Below are positions 32,344 through 39,899 of a stretch of 39,945 nucleotides of DNA, one piece after another (the first letter of the stretch is position 1; every line of letters begins with the position of its first letter). This DNA is from Pseudoselenomonas ruminantium (lineage in GTDB: Bacteria; Bacillota; Negativicutes; Selenomonadales; Selenomonadaceae). The stretch is from assembly GCA_002373045.1 (NCBI GenBank), contig DFHU01000040.1, forward strand, positions 1 to 39,945. Reading direction: 5' to 3'. The notes beneath the pieces are model-generated. The model was given only the letters and a program-made list of their open reading frames with translations. It was not told where the DNA came from and ran no database searches. The position numbers and the translations under genes were made by a program.

Positions 32344-33258
32344 TCAATGATTTGGTGTAAATAAGTTACTATCTATTATTTTTTGAATTACTGTTATTGC
32401 CTGGTCATAAACGATATCATCATACAACAGATTTTCAGTTATATTTGAATAGTCCGCTGCAAAATATTTTCTCTTAACTATCTCCTTTAAAATATTCGTG
32501 GGGTTTTCTTGTGCTTGAGCAGATAAGCAATTAGGATTATGCAAGCGTTCCTGTCTTACACTCTGTACCAGTTCTTTGCTAATGTTAGTTATGCCAATAC
32601 GAGAATCTATCTTATACAGGTCATATATATGACGAGAATATCTTTCACTCTTTCCCTGCATAAAATAATCACATAGTGCAAAAACTTTATCCACTGCCGT
32701 TCGTTTGATATCCTGAACATTGATCAAAAAACTTTGCAATTCATATTCTTCTATAACCTCACGCAGTCCATGACTATTCAGCGTTTTTTCAATATACGAG
32801 TTTACGCTTTGAACATCGATAGGAAATGGTTCTATAGCAACAGACACTTCTATATAAATGACTGGTCGAATTTTGTTATCAGAAAATATGGAGTCATACT
32901 CCAGTTCGTATCTATTAAAATCCCGGCCACTTCGAGTCATCTCTTCGTTAACAAGTAGTAAGCCAATTTTACCAGCGCAGTCTTTAATCGCCTGTTTGAT
33001 ATCTTTCTTTTGTTTTCTAGATGGGCGGTGCAATACCGTTAAATCTATATCCTCAGAGAACCTGTTGATTACTTGGTAGCACTTCGATAAAGATGTACCG
33101 CCCTTAAATACGAAATCTATATCCGTTTTGCATATTTCCTTCAAAAACATGGAAACATAGTAATCTTTTTCGGTTATTTCTCGTTCATAACCATATTCTG
33201 TACGTGCCTGCTGAATTATTTCAGCAAATACATCTTTGTTATCATGCAAGTACATCAT
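32344..33258 (-). CDS. AbiEii/AbiGii-family nucleotidyltransferase toxin
   Basis: A 304 aa toxin of the type IV AbiE toxin-antitoxin/abortive-infection class. The nucleotidyltransferase core has VFKGGTSLSKCY (about 50-61) and FSEDIDLTV (about 68-76), the GGTSLSK and DxD motifs of DUF1814/AbiEii enzymes, which modify tRNA in studied members. A conserved basic segment occurs further on (QDIKRTAVDKVFALCDYFMQGKSERYSRHIYDL, about 190-220). The start codon lies inside the antitoxin gene (17-base overlap) after GATGGGGG; the second ATG (33255) is equally possible. It is AT-richer than recQ and hemZ, suggesting acquisition as a unit. Confidence 0.9.
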   Translation of the reverse strand: MMYLHDNKDVFAEIIQQARTEYGYEREITEKDYYVSMFLKEICKTDIDFVFKGGTSLSKCYQVINRFSEDIDLTVLHRPSRKQKKDIKQAIKDCAGKIGLLLVNEEMTRSGRDFNRYELEYDSIFSDNKIRPVIYIEVSVAIEPFPIDVQSVNSYIEKTLNSHGLREVIEEYELQSFLINVQDIKRTAVDKVFALCDYFMQGKSERYSRHIYDLYKIDSRIGITNISKELVQSVRQERLHNPNCLSAQAQENPTNILKEIVKRKYFAADYSNITENLLYDDIVYDQAITVIQKIIDSNLFTPNH

Positions 33259-33865
33259 AAACCCCCATCATAATTAATTCCTGACTTGTTTTTGCGGGGT
33301 ACGCTTCCAAGCTATTTCGTACACTTTGCTTGCTAATCTGCATTTTTCTCGCATATGCTTGAATCATAGACATCGTTTTATCCCGAGAAAACTCAGAATA
33401 TTTTTTGGCTGTACTTACCAAATCCAATAACGACAGAGCTGCTACATTTTCTTTATTTATGTTTTGCTTTGGTTTAGATACTCTAACTTTAATTTTCCCT
33501 AAAATGATATTACGACCATTTCCCTTTTCCATATTTGTAACAATAGACCTAATAGCAGGAACTTGCGTAGTTATTTTTGCTATGTTTGCCAAAGTCAATC
33601 CAGAATAGTACCCTTGGGGATTATTTTTTCTACCAAGATACCTATCTTTTATTACTTCATCCACATCGAAAGGTTTTTCTCCAAAAAGTGTCGATTTTTC
33701 AGGAAAATAGTAAATTCCCTGGCTAAAGCGTCTTATCTCTCTTGTATCTACCCATTTTTTCAGAAGCTTTTTTGCGTAGATATTGGATACGCCCAAAGTT
33801 AATTCTATATCTTTGATATATATTGGTTTATTGAGTCCAAAAGTTTCTTTTATCAAATCTACCAT
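33242..33865 (-). CDS. AbiEi-like antitoxin/transcriptional regulator
   Basis: A 207 aa partner of the AbiEii toxin. The N-terminal winged-helix part (about 15-60, IYIKDIELTLGVSNIYAKKLLKKWVD and RFSQGIYYFP) fits the AbiEi/DUF6088 antitoxin group, which binds its own promoter. The C-terminal domain (about 80-207) is likely the antitoxin domain. The start is supported by GAGGGGGGATCAGT before ATG. It precedes and overlaps the toxin, the standard type IV order. Identification rests on the N-terminal pattern and on the adjacent, clearer toxin. Confidence 0.82.
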   Translation of the reverse strand: MVDLIKETFGLNKPIYIKDIELTLGVSNIYAKKLLKKWVDTREIRRFSQGIYYFPEKSTLFGEKPFDVDEVIKDRYLGRKNNPQGYYSGLTLANIAKITTQVPAIRSIVTNMEKGNGRNIILGKIKVRVSKPKQNINKENVAALSLLDLVSTAKKYSEFSRDKTMSMIQAYARKMQISKQSVRNSLEAYPAKTSQELIMMGVYDVLA

Positions 33866-33889
33866 ACTGATCCCCCCCTCTGTAAGTGT

Positions 33890-33918
33890 ATTATACCATT
33901 TTTACATACGCCAGTCAA
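33890..33918 (-). promoter_or_regulatory. Promoter of the AbiE toxin-antitoxin operon
   Basis: On the minus strand TTGACT (33918-33913), exactly 17 bases, TATAAT (33895-33890). The start site would fall about 18 bases before the antitoxin ATG. The -10 sits inside a short dyad GTAT-T-ATAC (33888-33896), a possible autoregulation site. Confidence 0.75.
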
Positions 33919-33979
33919 AATAAGTATATTGATTATGTAAAATAAAAATTTTCCCCATGCCTCATACCAATACACGCAC

Positions 33980-34070
33980 TAAGCCCGTGGGGCTGGTGAT
34001 ATTTTTCCGCAGCTTTTGACAAGCTTGTCTATGGCGAAGGAAAAATATAACCAGCCCCACGGGCGCCTTA
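33980..34070. repeat. Long hairpin element downstream of the S1/P1-like gene
   Basis: 33984-34008 pairs with 34039-34063 over 25 positions with one mismatch (CCCGTGGGGCTGGTGATATT... against its complement). The 30-base interior holds the perfect 12 bp palindrome GACAAGCTTGTC (34018-34029). There is no T-run, so it is not a standard terminator. The sequence is GC-rich in otherwise AT-rich DNA and could be a REP-like or miniature mobile element. Confidence 0.7.
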
Positions 34071-34101
34071 GTATACATATGTTATGTACACACTAAGTTA
34101 T

Positions 34102-34896
34102 TTATTTAGCATTAACGTATTTTACATATTCATCCGTCTGAATCGGAGTCTTGCCGCAGTAACGCATCAGAGCGCGGAAGAAGGTTGCGCTGCGGTTGAC
34201 GCGCTGAATAGCTTCGTCATGAGTCAGTTCGCGGTTTTCTTTGCGCAGTTTCTGAGCCAGTTCGAAGGATTCATTGGCAATCATCAGCATATGGTCAATG
34301 ATTTCGTCTTCATTGTTGAAACGAACGCTGTCATCAACCGTCATTTCCTTGGTGATAAGAGGTACACCATCAACATCCCATTTCACTTCGCTGTGATTGA
34401 GCGTCTGGTCAATGTTCAGATGATGTTTGCGGTTGAAGTCATCATAAACGGACATATGCAGCGGCATGGAAAGGTCACCGCAATAATGACCGAGAATAGC
34501 ATAGTTATAATCATCAAACTTGCCCTGTTCCGTCCAAGCTTTTGCCTTGCGGGTAGCGTTGATGATACCGCCGAGAATCCAGCCATCTGGGGAATCATCA
34601 CGGCCCTGGCCAATCATTTCCAGCTGTTCTTCAACGTCCTTACGCGTAGGCGGTTTGGAAGCATCAAAGAAATGGCCCTGACCATCGTTCTTCTTGAGTT
34701 TGTTGATGGCCGATACAGTCTTGGAAACGTCCGGAGACGGAGCGTTCTGATAGCTCATCAGACCTGCGGCACGTTCAATAGCCATATGGGTCTGGTCCGT
34801 CCAAGCTTCTGCCGGAGCCGGAGAAAAACTGAGTGCACCAAAGGATGCCAGCATAGCGGGAATAATCATTAATTGAGATTTTTTACTAAATTTCAT
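34102..34896 (-). CDS. Exported zinc-dependent S1/P1 nuclease or phospholipase C-like protein
   Basis: A 264 aa exported hydrolase. The signal peptide ends ...SPAPAEA, giving a mature N-terminal Trp (WTDQTHMAIERAAGL). This is a hallmark of the S1/P1 nuclease and zinc phospholipase C fold, where that Trp and nearby His bind zinc. Further ligand motifs are GHYCGDLSMPLHMS (HxxxD plus His) and the His-rich KHHLNIDQTLNHSEV. The sequence does not separate nuclease from phospholipase. GGGAGGTAAATCCTA-ATG sets the start. It follows the porin-like gene and a terminator, and sits with the e(P4)-like and EEP nuclease genes, which favours a role in scavenging extracellular nucleic acids or phosphate esters. 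Confidence 0.8.
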   Translation of the reverse strand: MKFSKKSQLMIIPAMLASFGALSFSPAPAEAWTDQTHMAIERAAGLMSYQNAPSPDVSKTVSAINKLKKNDGQGHFFDASKPPTRKDVEEQLEMIGQGRDDSPDGWILGGIINATRKAKAWTEQGKFDDYNYAILGHYCGDLSMPLHMSVYDDFNRKHHLNIDQTLNHSEVKWDVDGVPLITKEMTVDDSVRFNNEDEIIDHMLMIANESFELAQKLRKENRELTHDEAIQRVNRSATFFRALMRYCGKTPIQTDEYVKYVNAK

Positions 34897-34934
34897 TAGG
34901 ATTTACCTCCCATTTTTAATAGCATGACTATGAC

Positions 34935-34981
34935 GAAAAAGCCTGCCCTTACGGGCATTGCCCAACGGGGCAGGCTTTTTC
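34935..34981. terminator. Terminator after the porin-like gene
   Basis: GAAAAAGCCTGCCC (34935-34948) pairs with GGGGCAGGCTTTTTC (34967-34981). A/T tracts flank both sides. On the minus strand it follows the porin-like stop and precedes the S1/P1-like gene by under 40 bases, so it may act as a partial attenuator between the two. Confidence 0.8.
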
Positions 34982-35018
34982 ACAGCCATTTTATATGGTA
35001 ATTTTTAGGGGAAACGGA

Positions 35019-36092
35019 TTAACGTAATTTGAATACCAATTCAGCAAGGAAAGCCGTCTTCCATTTTCCATTAGCCGGATCTTTATAATCACTCAACCCC
35101 TTATCCTGCATACGAGCTAATGCAAAGTCACAAGACAAGCCCTTCTTAATGGTATAACCATAAGTCAGTCTCCAACCTCTAGCATCATCATAGAAAGTCG
35201 GATTATGAACATATTGTGCCCCCTTGCCCAAGTCCTGATATTTCAAAGACCAAATTTGCGTTCCCGGTTTCTGCAAAGGTAATCCGGAAGTCGTATCACT
35301 GGTAGGACCAGTAAACGCCTCTATATACCAACCCTTACGAGCAGCACTCACAGCATCTGCGGCACGCATTTTATCGGACGTATTACGAGCATATTCACCT
35401 TGGATAGTTATACCGGGGAATTTAACTTTTGTTCCCACCGACCAAATTCTATATTCATTATACTTATTAGCAGCATATTCATTTGTAGCTCTTAAATAGG
35501 TTGCAGACATCTGCCAATTCTTTACGACATCTTTTGTTGCATTCACAGCGAGTATACGGTCACCACTATCACGGTCACCATAAATAAGCTGCAAGCACTG
35601 TGGGTCATACCAGTTACCAAAAGAAACCTGCGCACCAGTCAAATTACCGGAGGAATTAAAAATCATTCCCTGTCCCAAGTAAGCTCCTTTTTTACCTACA
35701 ATTGTAGTTATATTAGCCTTTTTAAATTTATGCTGAACAAAGGTTTGGTCAAAATACGCATGCTTACCATTTGTATTTTTTACATTGTCAGACAAACCAT
35801 CAAAATCACTATGCAAACGTGCAGTTACTTTTGTATCCTTGTCAATGAAGTAATCCAACTGCAAACGAGTATAGTTATTCCAATGATTGCGCTTGTAGTG
35901 ACCATCTTTGGAAGTAGGCGTATAACCATTCAAATTATCTTTATCCGAATAATTTGATATAACACCGTTCAGCTCCATACGGAACTTATCGGAAATTTCT
36001 GCACTTGCCGTAGAAGGTGCAACTGTATTGATGCCAGCCGTAGCGCCCATCATCAGGGCCATAGCTATCGAAAGTTTAACTGATTTCTTCAT
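35019..36092 (-). CDS. Putative outer-membrane porin-like beta-barrel protein
   Basis: A 357 aa exported protein. Signal peptide about 1-31 (AMALMMGATAGINTVAPSTASA). The mature part alternates amphipathic strands with charged turns (YTRLQLDYFIDKDTKVTARLHSDFDG, WSVGTKVKFPGITIQGEYARN, WRLTYGYTIKKGLSCDFALARM) and ends in ELVFKLR, consistent with a 14-18 strand barrel. The final residue is Arg rather than the usual aromatic. No S-layer-homology domain, common in Negativicute porins such as Mep45, is present. It lies 31 bases after the e(P4)-like gene and is probably co-transcribed, which suggests uptake of nucleosides, nucleotides or phosphate. Confidence 0.75.
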   Translation of the reverse strand: MKKSVKLSIAMALMMGATAGINTVAPSTASAEISDKFRMELNGVISNYSDKDNLNGYTPTSKDGHYKRNHWNNYTRLQLDYFIDKDTKVTARLHSDFDGLSDNVKNTNGKHAYFDQTFVQHKFKKANITTIVGKKGAYLGQGMIFNSSGNLTGAQVSFGNWYDPQCLQLIYGDRDSGDRILAVNATKDVVKNWQMSATYLRATNEYAANKYNEYRIWSVGTKVKFPGITIQGEYARNTSDKMRAADAVSAARKGWYIEAFTGPTSDTTSGLPLQKPGTQIWSLKYQDLGKGAQYVHNPTFYDDARGWRLTYGYTIKKGLSCDFALARMQDKGLSDYKDPANGKWKTAFLAELVFKLR

Positions 36093-36123
36093 TATAATAA
36101 TCCCCTATTCTCTAATCGTTCTC

Positions 36124-37023
36124 TTACTGTTCCGTGCCCGGCTTGGTGTTTGCCTTGTCCTGAGCATTCTTCATGGGTCTCCAGGTACGGAGAGACTTGC
36201 GGCGGATTTCACTCTTGCCTGCCGGAGTCTGTTTCCAGTAGTTGCCGCTCTTGTCCAGAGCCGGTTCCCAGTCACCATAGGTCGGGTTCGGCAGAACGAT
36301 GAAACGTTTGCCAAATTCTTTCTGATGAGCATCTACGAGCGCGTTGCGTTCTTCCTGACTCTTGTGGTAGGAGCCAATCGGCATATCGCCCGTGTTGTCA
36401 CCCATGAAGACTACTACGTCATAGTCTTTCATAACCTGCTGGAAGCGTTCCATCTTGTCGCTCTTGTCGGTCTTCAAAAGCATATGCTTCTTATCAACCT
36501 GCGGGAAGCCGATCGCTTTCATGTTCTTTGCAGAACCTTCGTACTGGGTTTTCATGCTGCGGTTGGTGACATAGAAGATTTCCACACCCAGCTTGTCAAC
36601 CGCCTGCAGATATTCTGCTGCACCCGGCATAGCCGTGGCTTTGGCAGCTGCGCACCATTCATCCCAAGTTGCATTGCTGTAGCTGTTGCCCGTACCAACG
36701 AGGCCCGCTTCAAATGCACTGTTGTCGAGTACCGTTTCATCGGCATCCAGAACGATAGCCAGCGGTTTGTCACCCTTCTTGTGATGGGCAACGGCGTAAG
36801 CTACGCGGTCAAGTGCCGTGTTGTAAGCCTGATAGCAAAGTTCGCGGTACTCAGCAGAGTTCTGGAACCAAGCTACGGCCATGCCCAGCTCGTTGTTCAG
36901 CTGTTCCTGCGTGTAATTTGCCGGAACATCAGCAGCGTGGCTGGTGGTGAGCGGAGCCGTCATGAAAGATACGCTCATAGCAGCAGCAATCAAAAGGCTC
37001 TTTTTCTTGCTCAAGAAGTTCAT
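36124..37023 (-). CDS. Exported acid phosphatase/5'-nucleotidase, e(P4)-like HAD family
   Basis: A 299 aa HAD-superfamily (subclass IIIB) phosphatase. Motif I is VLDADETVLDNS (nucleophile Asp and DxDET), motif II FYVTNRS, motif IV MGDNTGDMP, with the family stretch AWFQNSAEYRELCYQAYNTALDR. Haemophilus e(P4) removes phosphate from nucleotides at the outer membrane and is a lipoprotein. Here the signal peptide (about 1-30, ending LTTSHAA) has no lipobox cysteine, so the protein is probably soluble in the periplasm. The frame begins with TTG at 37026, but AAGGGG eight bases before ATG 37023 supports the latter. First gene of a two-gene unit with the porin. Confidence 0.9.
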   Translation of the reverse strand: MNFLSKKKSLLIAAAMSVSFMTAPLTTSHAADVPANYTQEQLNNELGMAVAWFQNSAEYRELCYQAYNTALDRVAYAVAHHKKGDKPLAIVLDADETVLDNSAFEAGLVGTGNSYSNATWDEWCAAAKATAMPGAAEYLQAVDKLGVEIFYVTNRSMKTQYEGSAKNMKAIGFPQVDKKHMLLKTDKSDKMERFQQVMKDYDVVVFMGDNTGDMPIGSYHKSQEERNALVDAHQKEFGKRFIVLPNPTYGDWEPALDKSGNYWKQTPAGKSEIRRKSLRTWRPMKNAQDKANTKPGTEQ

Positions 37024-37026
37024 CAA

Positions 37027-37388
37027 AACATCCCCTTAAATAGTTTTAACTTCTGCCCCAAAAACCCGCTGTCCATACCACGCATAAAACACAAATTAAT
37101 TCAGAATCTGTCATTTTTTTCGCATTAATCAGCCAGTTTCCCTGTTTCCTGACTGCAATCGTAAACTTTGACATTTGCTTATTAATCTGTATTTAATGGT
37201 TCTATTTCTTACGAGTTTTCAGACGTTTTCGACTTACAAATCAATTATAGCCTATATGCGCCATCGATAAAAGGTCATATGTCCTTTTTAGTACATAGAT
37301 ATGTACTACTTTTTATTGTTTTTTTTAATTTCATTTTAACTCTCGATAGAAAACGATAACTAAAAAACGTTTTGTCAGAATTTTAATA
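37027..37388. other. AT-rich regulatory gap between the nucleotidase and nuclease genes
   Basis: This gap holds no credible gene. On the minus strand TATAAT at 37249-37244 may be the -10 of the nucleotidase operon, with a poor -35 (TTTATC at 37271-37266, 16-base spacer). The dyad GTACATA-GA-TATGTAC occurs at 37291-37306 and is a possible operator between the divergent promoters. CTGTCAT at about 37107-37113 resembles half of a Pho box, but no clear second half follows. Confidence 0.4.
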
Positions 37389-37417
37389 TTGACATTACTA
37401 TTTTCAACTTTTACAAT
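37389..37417 (+). promoter_or_regulatory. Sigma-A type promoter of the secreted nuclease gene
   Basis: TTGACA (37389-37394), exactly 17 bases, TACAAT (37412-37417). The start site would be near 37424, about 40 bases before the ATG and upstream of the GAGAGGAGA ribosome binding site. Confidence 0.8.
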
Positions 37418-37462
37418 AACAATACAAAACATAACGCTTTTTTTGAGAGGAGATTCGGGTTT

Positions 37463-39295
37463 ATGACCAAAAAGAAAACTTTAATGCGCGCAGCTTTAGC
37501 CGCTATGATGCTGACAGGAGCAGGGCTGTACACGGCACCGGAAATGCCCTGGCAGGCACCACTTGCCTATGCGGCTCAGCAGGAAACCGCTCTGCATATC
37601 GGCGATATTCAGGGAGAAAATCACATTTCACCATATAATGGCAAGAAGGTAAAAGACATTCGCGGCGTAATCACCTTCCGTCAAAGCGATAGTGTTTTCT
37701 TTATTCAGGATGAAGGCGACGGCAACGAAAAAACCTCTGACGGGATTATGGTTTATGCACCAAATACCAGTGCCGGAATTGGCGATTATGTGTCCGTGGA
37801 CGGAGAAGTAATCGAATATTACGGAGCAGGTTATAAAGGCAAGGAAGAAACCGATTTAACAATTACCGAAATCAAAGCCAGCAAGGTAAAACAGCTCGGC
37901 CGCAAAGATTTGCCCAAACCGATTATTTTGGATAAAGACCGTATGATTCCCCGCAAAGTTATCGATAGTGACGGACTTTCCGTTTTTAATCCCGATAAGG
38001 ATGCGATTGATTTCTGGGAATCCTTGGAAGGTATGCGCGTAGAAGTTGAGCAGCCGAAAATTCTTGGCCCACAGCGCTATGGTGAGATTTTTGTGGTTCC
38101 GGGCACGCATGAAGGGCCGTTCAACAATTCCGGCGGCCTGTCCATCACGGCTGACAATATGCACCCGGAACATATCTGCCTCGCTCTGCAGGGCGGTAAT
38201 GCCAAAAATTTTGTCTGCAAATCCGGTGACCGCCTGAACGGCAATGTGACGGGTGTTGTCACCTATGGTTTCGGCATTTTCAAGGTGCTGACCCGCATGA
38301 ATCAGCTCCCGCCTCTCGTAGATGGCGGCCTGCAGCCGGAAAAGACCACCATCAATCCCGACCCCAATAAACTTTTGGTTGCCTCCTATAATATCGAAAA
38401 TTTCTCCGCTAATCCCACCAAGACGCCGGACAGCAAGGTAAAACGTCTTGCCCAGTCCATCATCAATGACCTCAAAAAGCCGGATATCATCACCGTGCTG
38501 GAATTGCAGGACAATGACGGCCCCACGGACAGCGGCGATGCCGATGCTTCCAAGAGTGCCAAGAGACTTACGGACGAGATTCTCGCCCAGTCCGGTGTCC
38601 AGTATGAATGTGTAAATATCAATCCGAACTACAATGAGGACGGCGGCCAGCCGGGTGCCAATATCCGGGTTGCTTATTTCTATCGTCCTGACCGCGTGCA
38701 GTTAAAATCCGGCAAGGTCGGCAAGGCCAATGATGCCAACAAATGGGAAAATGGCCATCTTTCCTTGAATCCGGGTCGCATTAACCCCACCGATACGTTG
38801 TACGATCACACGCGCAAATCGCTGGCCGCTGAGTTCACCTTCAAGGGCAAGGATGTGCTGATTGTCGCCAACCATCTCAATTCCAAGCGCGGCGATGACA
38901 GCCTGTACGGCAAGAAACAGCCGGTGACCTTCAAATCCGAAACCAAACGCCTGAAGATGGCTGCTGACATCAAAAAATTTGTCGATGCAGGCATGGCCCA
39001 GAATCCGAACCTCAACGTGCTGCTTACGGGCGATTTCAATGACTTTGAATTCAGTCCGGTAATCAAGACGTTTGAAGGCAGCAATATGCACAGCGTAATC
39101 AAAGACTACAACTTAGGTGACCGCTACGCTTATTACTATCAGGGCAACAATCAGATTCTCGACAATATCATTGTCAGCAACAATCTGAAGGGACATTACG
39201 AATTCGATATCGTACACGTTAATTCCTCCTTCATGGAAGAACATGGCCGTGTAAGCGACCATGACCCCCTGCTCATTCAGCTTGAATTGCAGTAA
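37463..39295 (+). CDS. Secreted endonuclease/exonuclease/phosphatase-family nuclease
   Basis: A 610 aa exported nuclease. Signal peptide about 1-37 (MLTGAGLYTAPEM...PLAYAA). An N-terminal OB-fold-like domain (about 45-150, KVKDIRGVITFRQSDSVFFI and GDYVSVDGEVIEYYG) is of the kind in ExeM/NucH-type extracellular DNases. A linker region follows, then the EEP catalytic domain (about 305-610) with LLVASYNIENF, VLELQDNDG (metal-binding Glu), VANHLNSKRGDD, LLTGDFNDFE and the final VSDHDPLLIQL. All EEP catalytic motifs are intact. There is no C-terminal LPXTG or membrane anchor. It probably degrades extracellular DNA. Strong promoter and ribosome binding site upstream; single-gene unit ended by the terminator at 39301-39346. 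Confidence 0.9.
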   Translation: MTKKKTLMRAALAAMMLTGAGLYTAPEMPWQAPLAYAAQQETALHIGDIQGENHISPYNGKKVKDIRGVITFRQSDSVFFIQDEGDGNEKTSDGIMVYAPNTSAGIGDYVSVDGEVIEYYGAGYKGKEETDLTITEIKASKVKQLGRKDLPKPIILDKDRMIPRKVIDSDGLSVFNPDKDAIDFWESLEGMRVEVEQPKILGPQRYGEIFVVPGTHEGPFNNSGGLSITADNMHPEHICLALQGGNAKNFVCKSGDRLNGNVTGVVTYGFGIFKVLTRMNQLPPLVDGGLQPEKTTINPDPNKLLVASYNIENFSANPTKTPDSKVKRLAQSIINDLKKPDIITVLELQDNDGPTDSGDADASKSAKRLTDEILAQSGVQYECVNINPNYNEDGGQPGANIRVAYFYRPDRVQLKSGKVGKANDANKWENGHLSLNPGRINPTDTLYDHTRKSLAAEFTFKGKDVLIVANHLNSKRGDDSLYGKKQPVTFKSETKRLKMAADIKKFVDAGMAQNPNLNVLLTGDFNDFEFSPVIKTFEGSNMHSVIKDYNLGDRYAYYYQGNNQILDNIIVSNNLKGHYEFDIVHVNSSFMEEHGRVSDHDPLLIQLELQ

Positions 39296-39300
39296 AAACA

Positions 39301-39346
39301 AAAGGTGCTGTGATGAAATGCTTTCGCATTTCATCACAGCACCTTT
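39301..39346. terminator. Terminator of the secreted nuclease gene
   Basis: AAAGGTGCTGTGATGAAATG (39301-39320) pairs with 39327-39346 around loop CTTTCG, a near-perfect stem of about 20 bp. T-tract CCTTTTTTC follows on the plus strand and A-rich sequence flanks the other side, so it may also stop minus-strand transcription from the pseudogene. Confidence 0.85.
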
Positions 39347-39411
39347 TTTCAGTCGAAAACCGGCACGAATCACAGATAGCACTCAAAATTCATTGATAGA
39401 GATATAATCAC

Positions 39412-39899
39412 TCAACTTATAGATTGCAAATAAGCATCCATTTGTCCTGCCACTTCCTTGGCGGCTTTGGCTGCCTGCACCACGTTCCACGGACCGGTGA
39501 CGACATCACCGGCTGAAAAGTTTCGCCGCCCTCAGAAAATTCCCGTTTGACAAAGACCGGGCCCTGTTCCGTAATCTTCTCCACCGCCATGCCATAGAGC
39601 ACTTCAGCGCCATCGGCAATGGCATAATCCACTTCCCGCTGGCTGGCCGTGACATGATTGCTGCGCGCGTAGATGGTGACGAAACGGCTGCCCTGCCGCA
39701 AGGCCGTACGAGCCGCATCCATGGCCGAATTGCCGGCGCCAATCACCGCCACCCGCTCGCCTAGCGCATAAGCGCCGGGATTCTGCAGATAATCAATGGC
39801 ATAATGGACATTGCCCAGGCTCTCCCCAGGTACGCCTAAACGACGTGCCCGCCAAGTCCCCGTACCAATGAAGATGGCCTGATAGCCATCGCTGAGTGA
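39412..39899 (-). pseudogene. Decayed GltD-like NAD(P)-dependent oxidoreductase
   Basis: A remnant of a glutamate-synthase-small-subunit-like flavoprotein. The frame from 39899 reads GYQAIFIGTGTWRARRLGVPGE, then the second dinucleotide motif VAVIGAGNSAMDAARTALRQG, and continues to EGGETF near 39515. There the reading changes: the family C-terminus (SAGDVVTGPWNVVQAAKAAK...) continues in another frame and ends at 39412. The substrate-proximal segment normally between these parts is missing, so a deletion of several dozen codons with frameshift has occurred. The N-terminal half, with the FeS-binding and first FAD motifs, is cut off by the element end at 39900. It cannot make a working enzyme. 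Confidence 0.8.

Noticed and set aside
37100..37125. Complete Pho box near the nucleotidase start
   Set aside because: Only one CTGTCAT half-site is present; the expected second repeat at 11 bases is missing.
36028..37128. 366-codon open frame opposite the e(P4)-like gene
   Set aside because: Antisense shadow; the minus-strand product has intact HAD motifs and a signal peptide.
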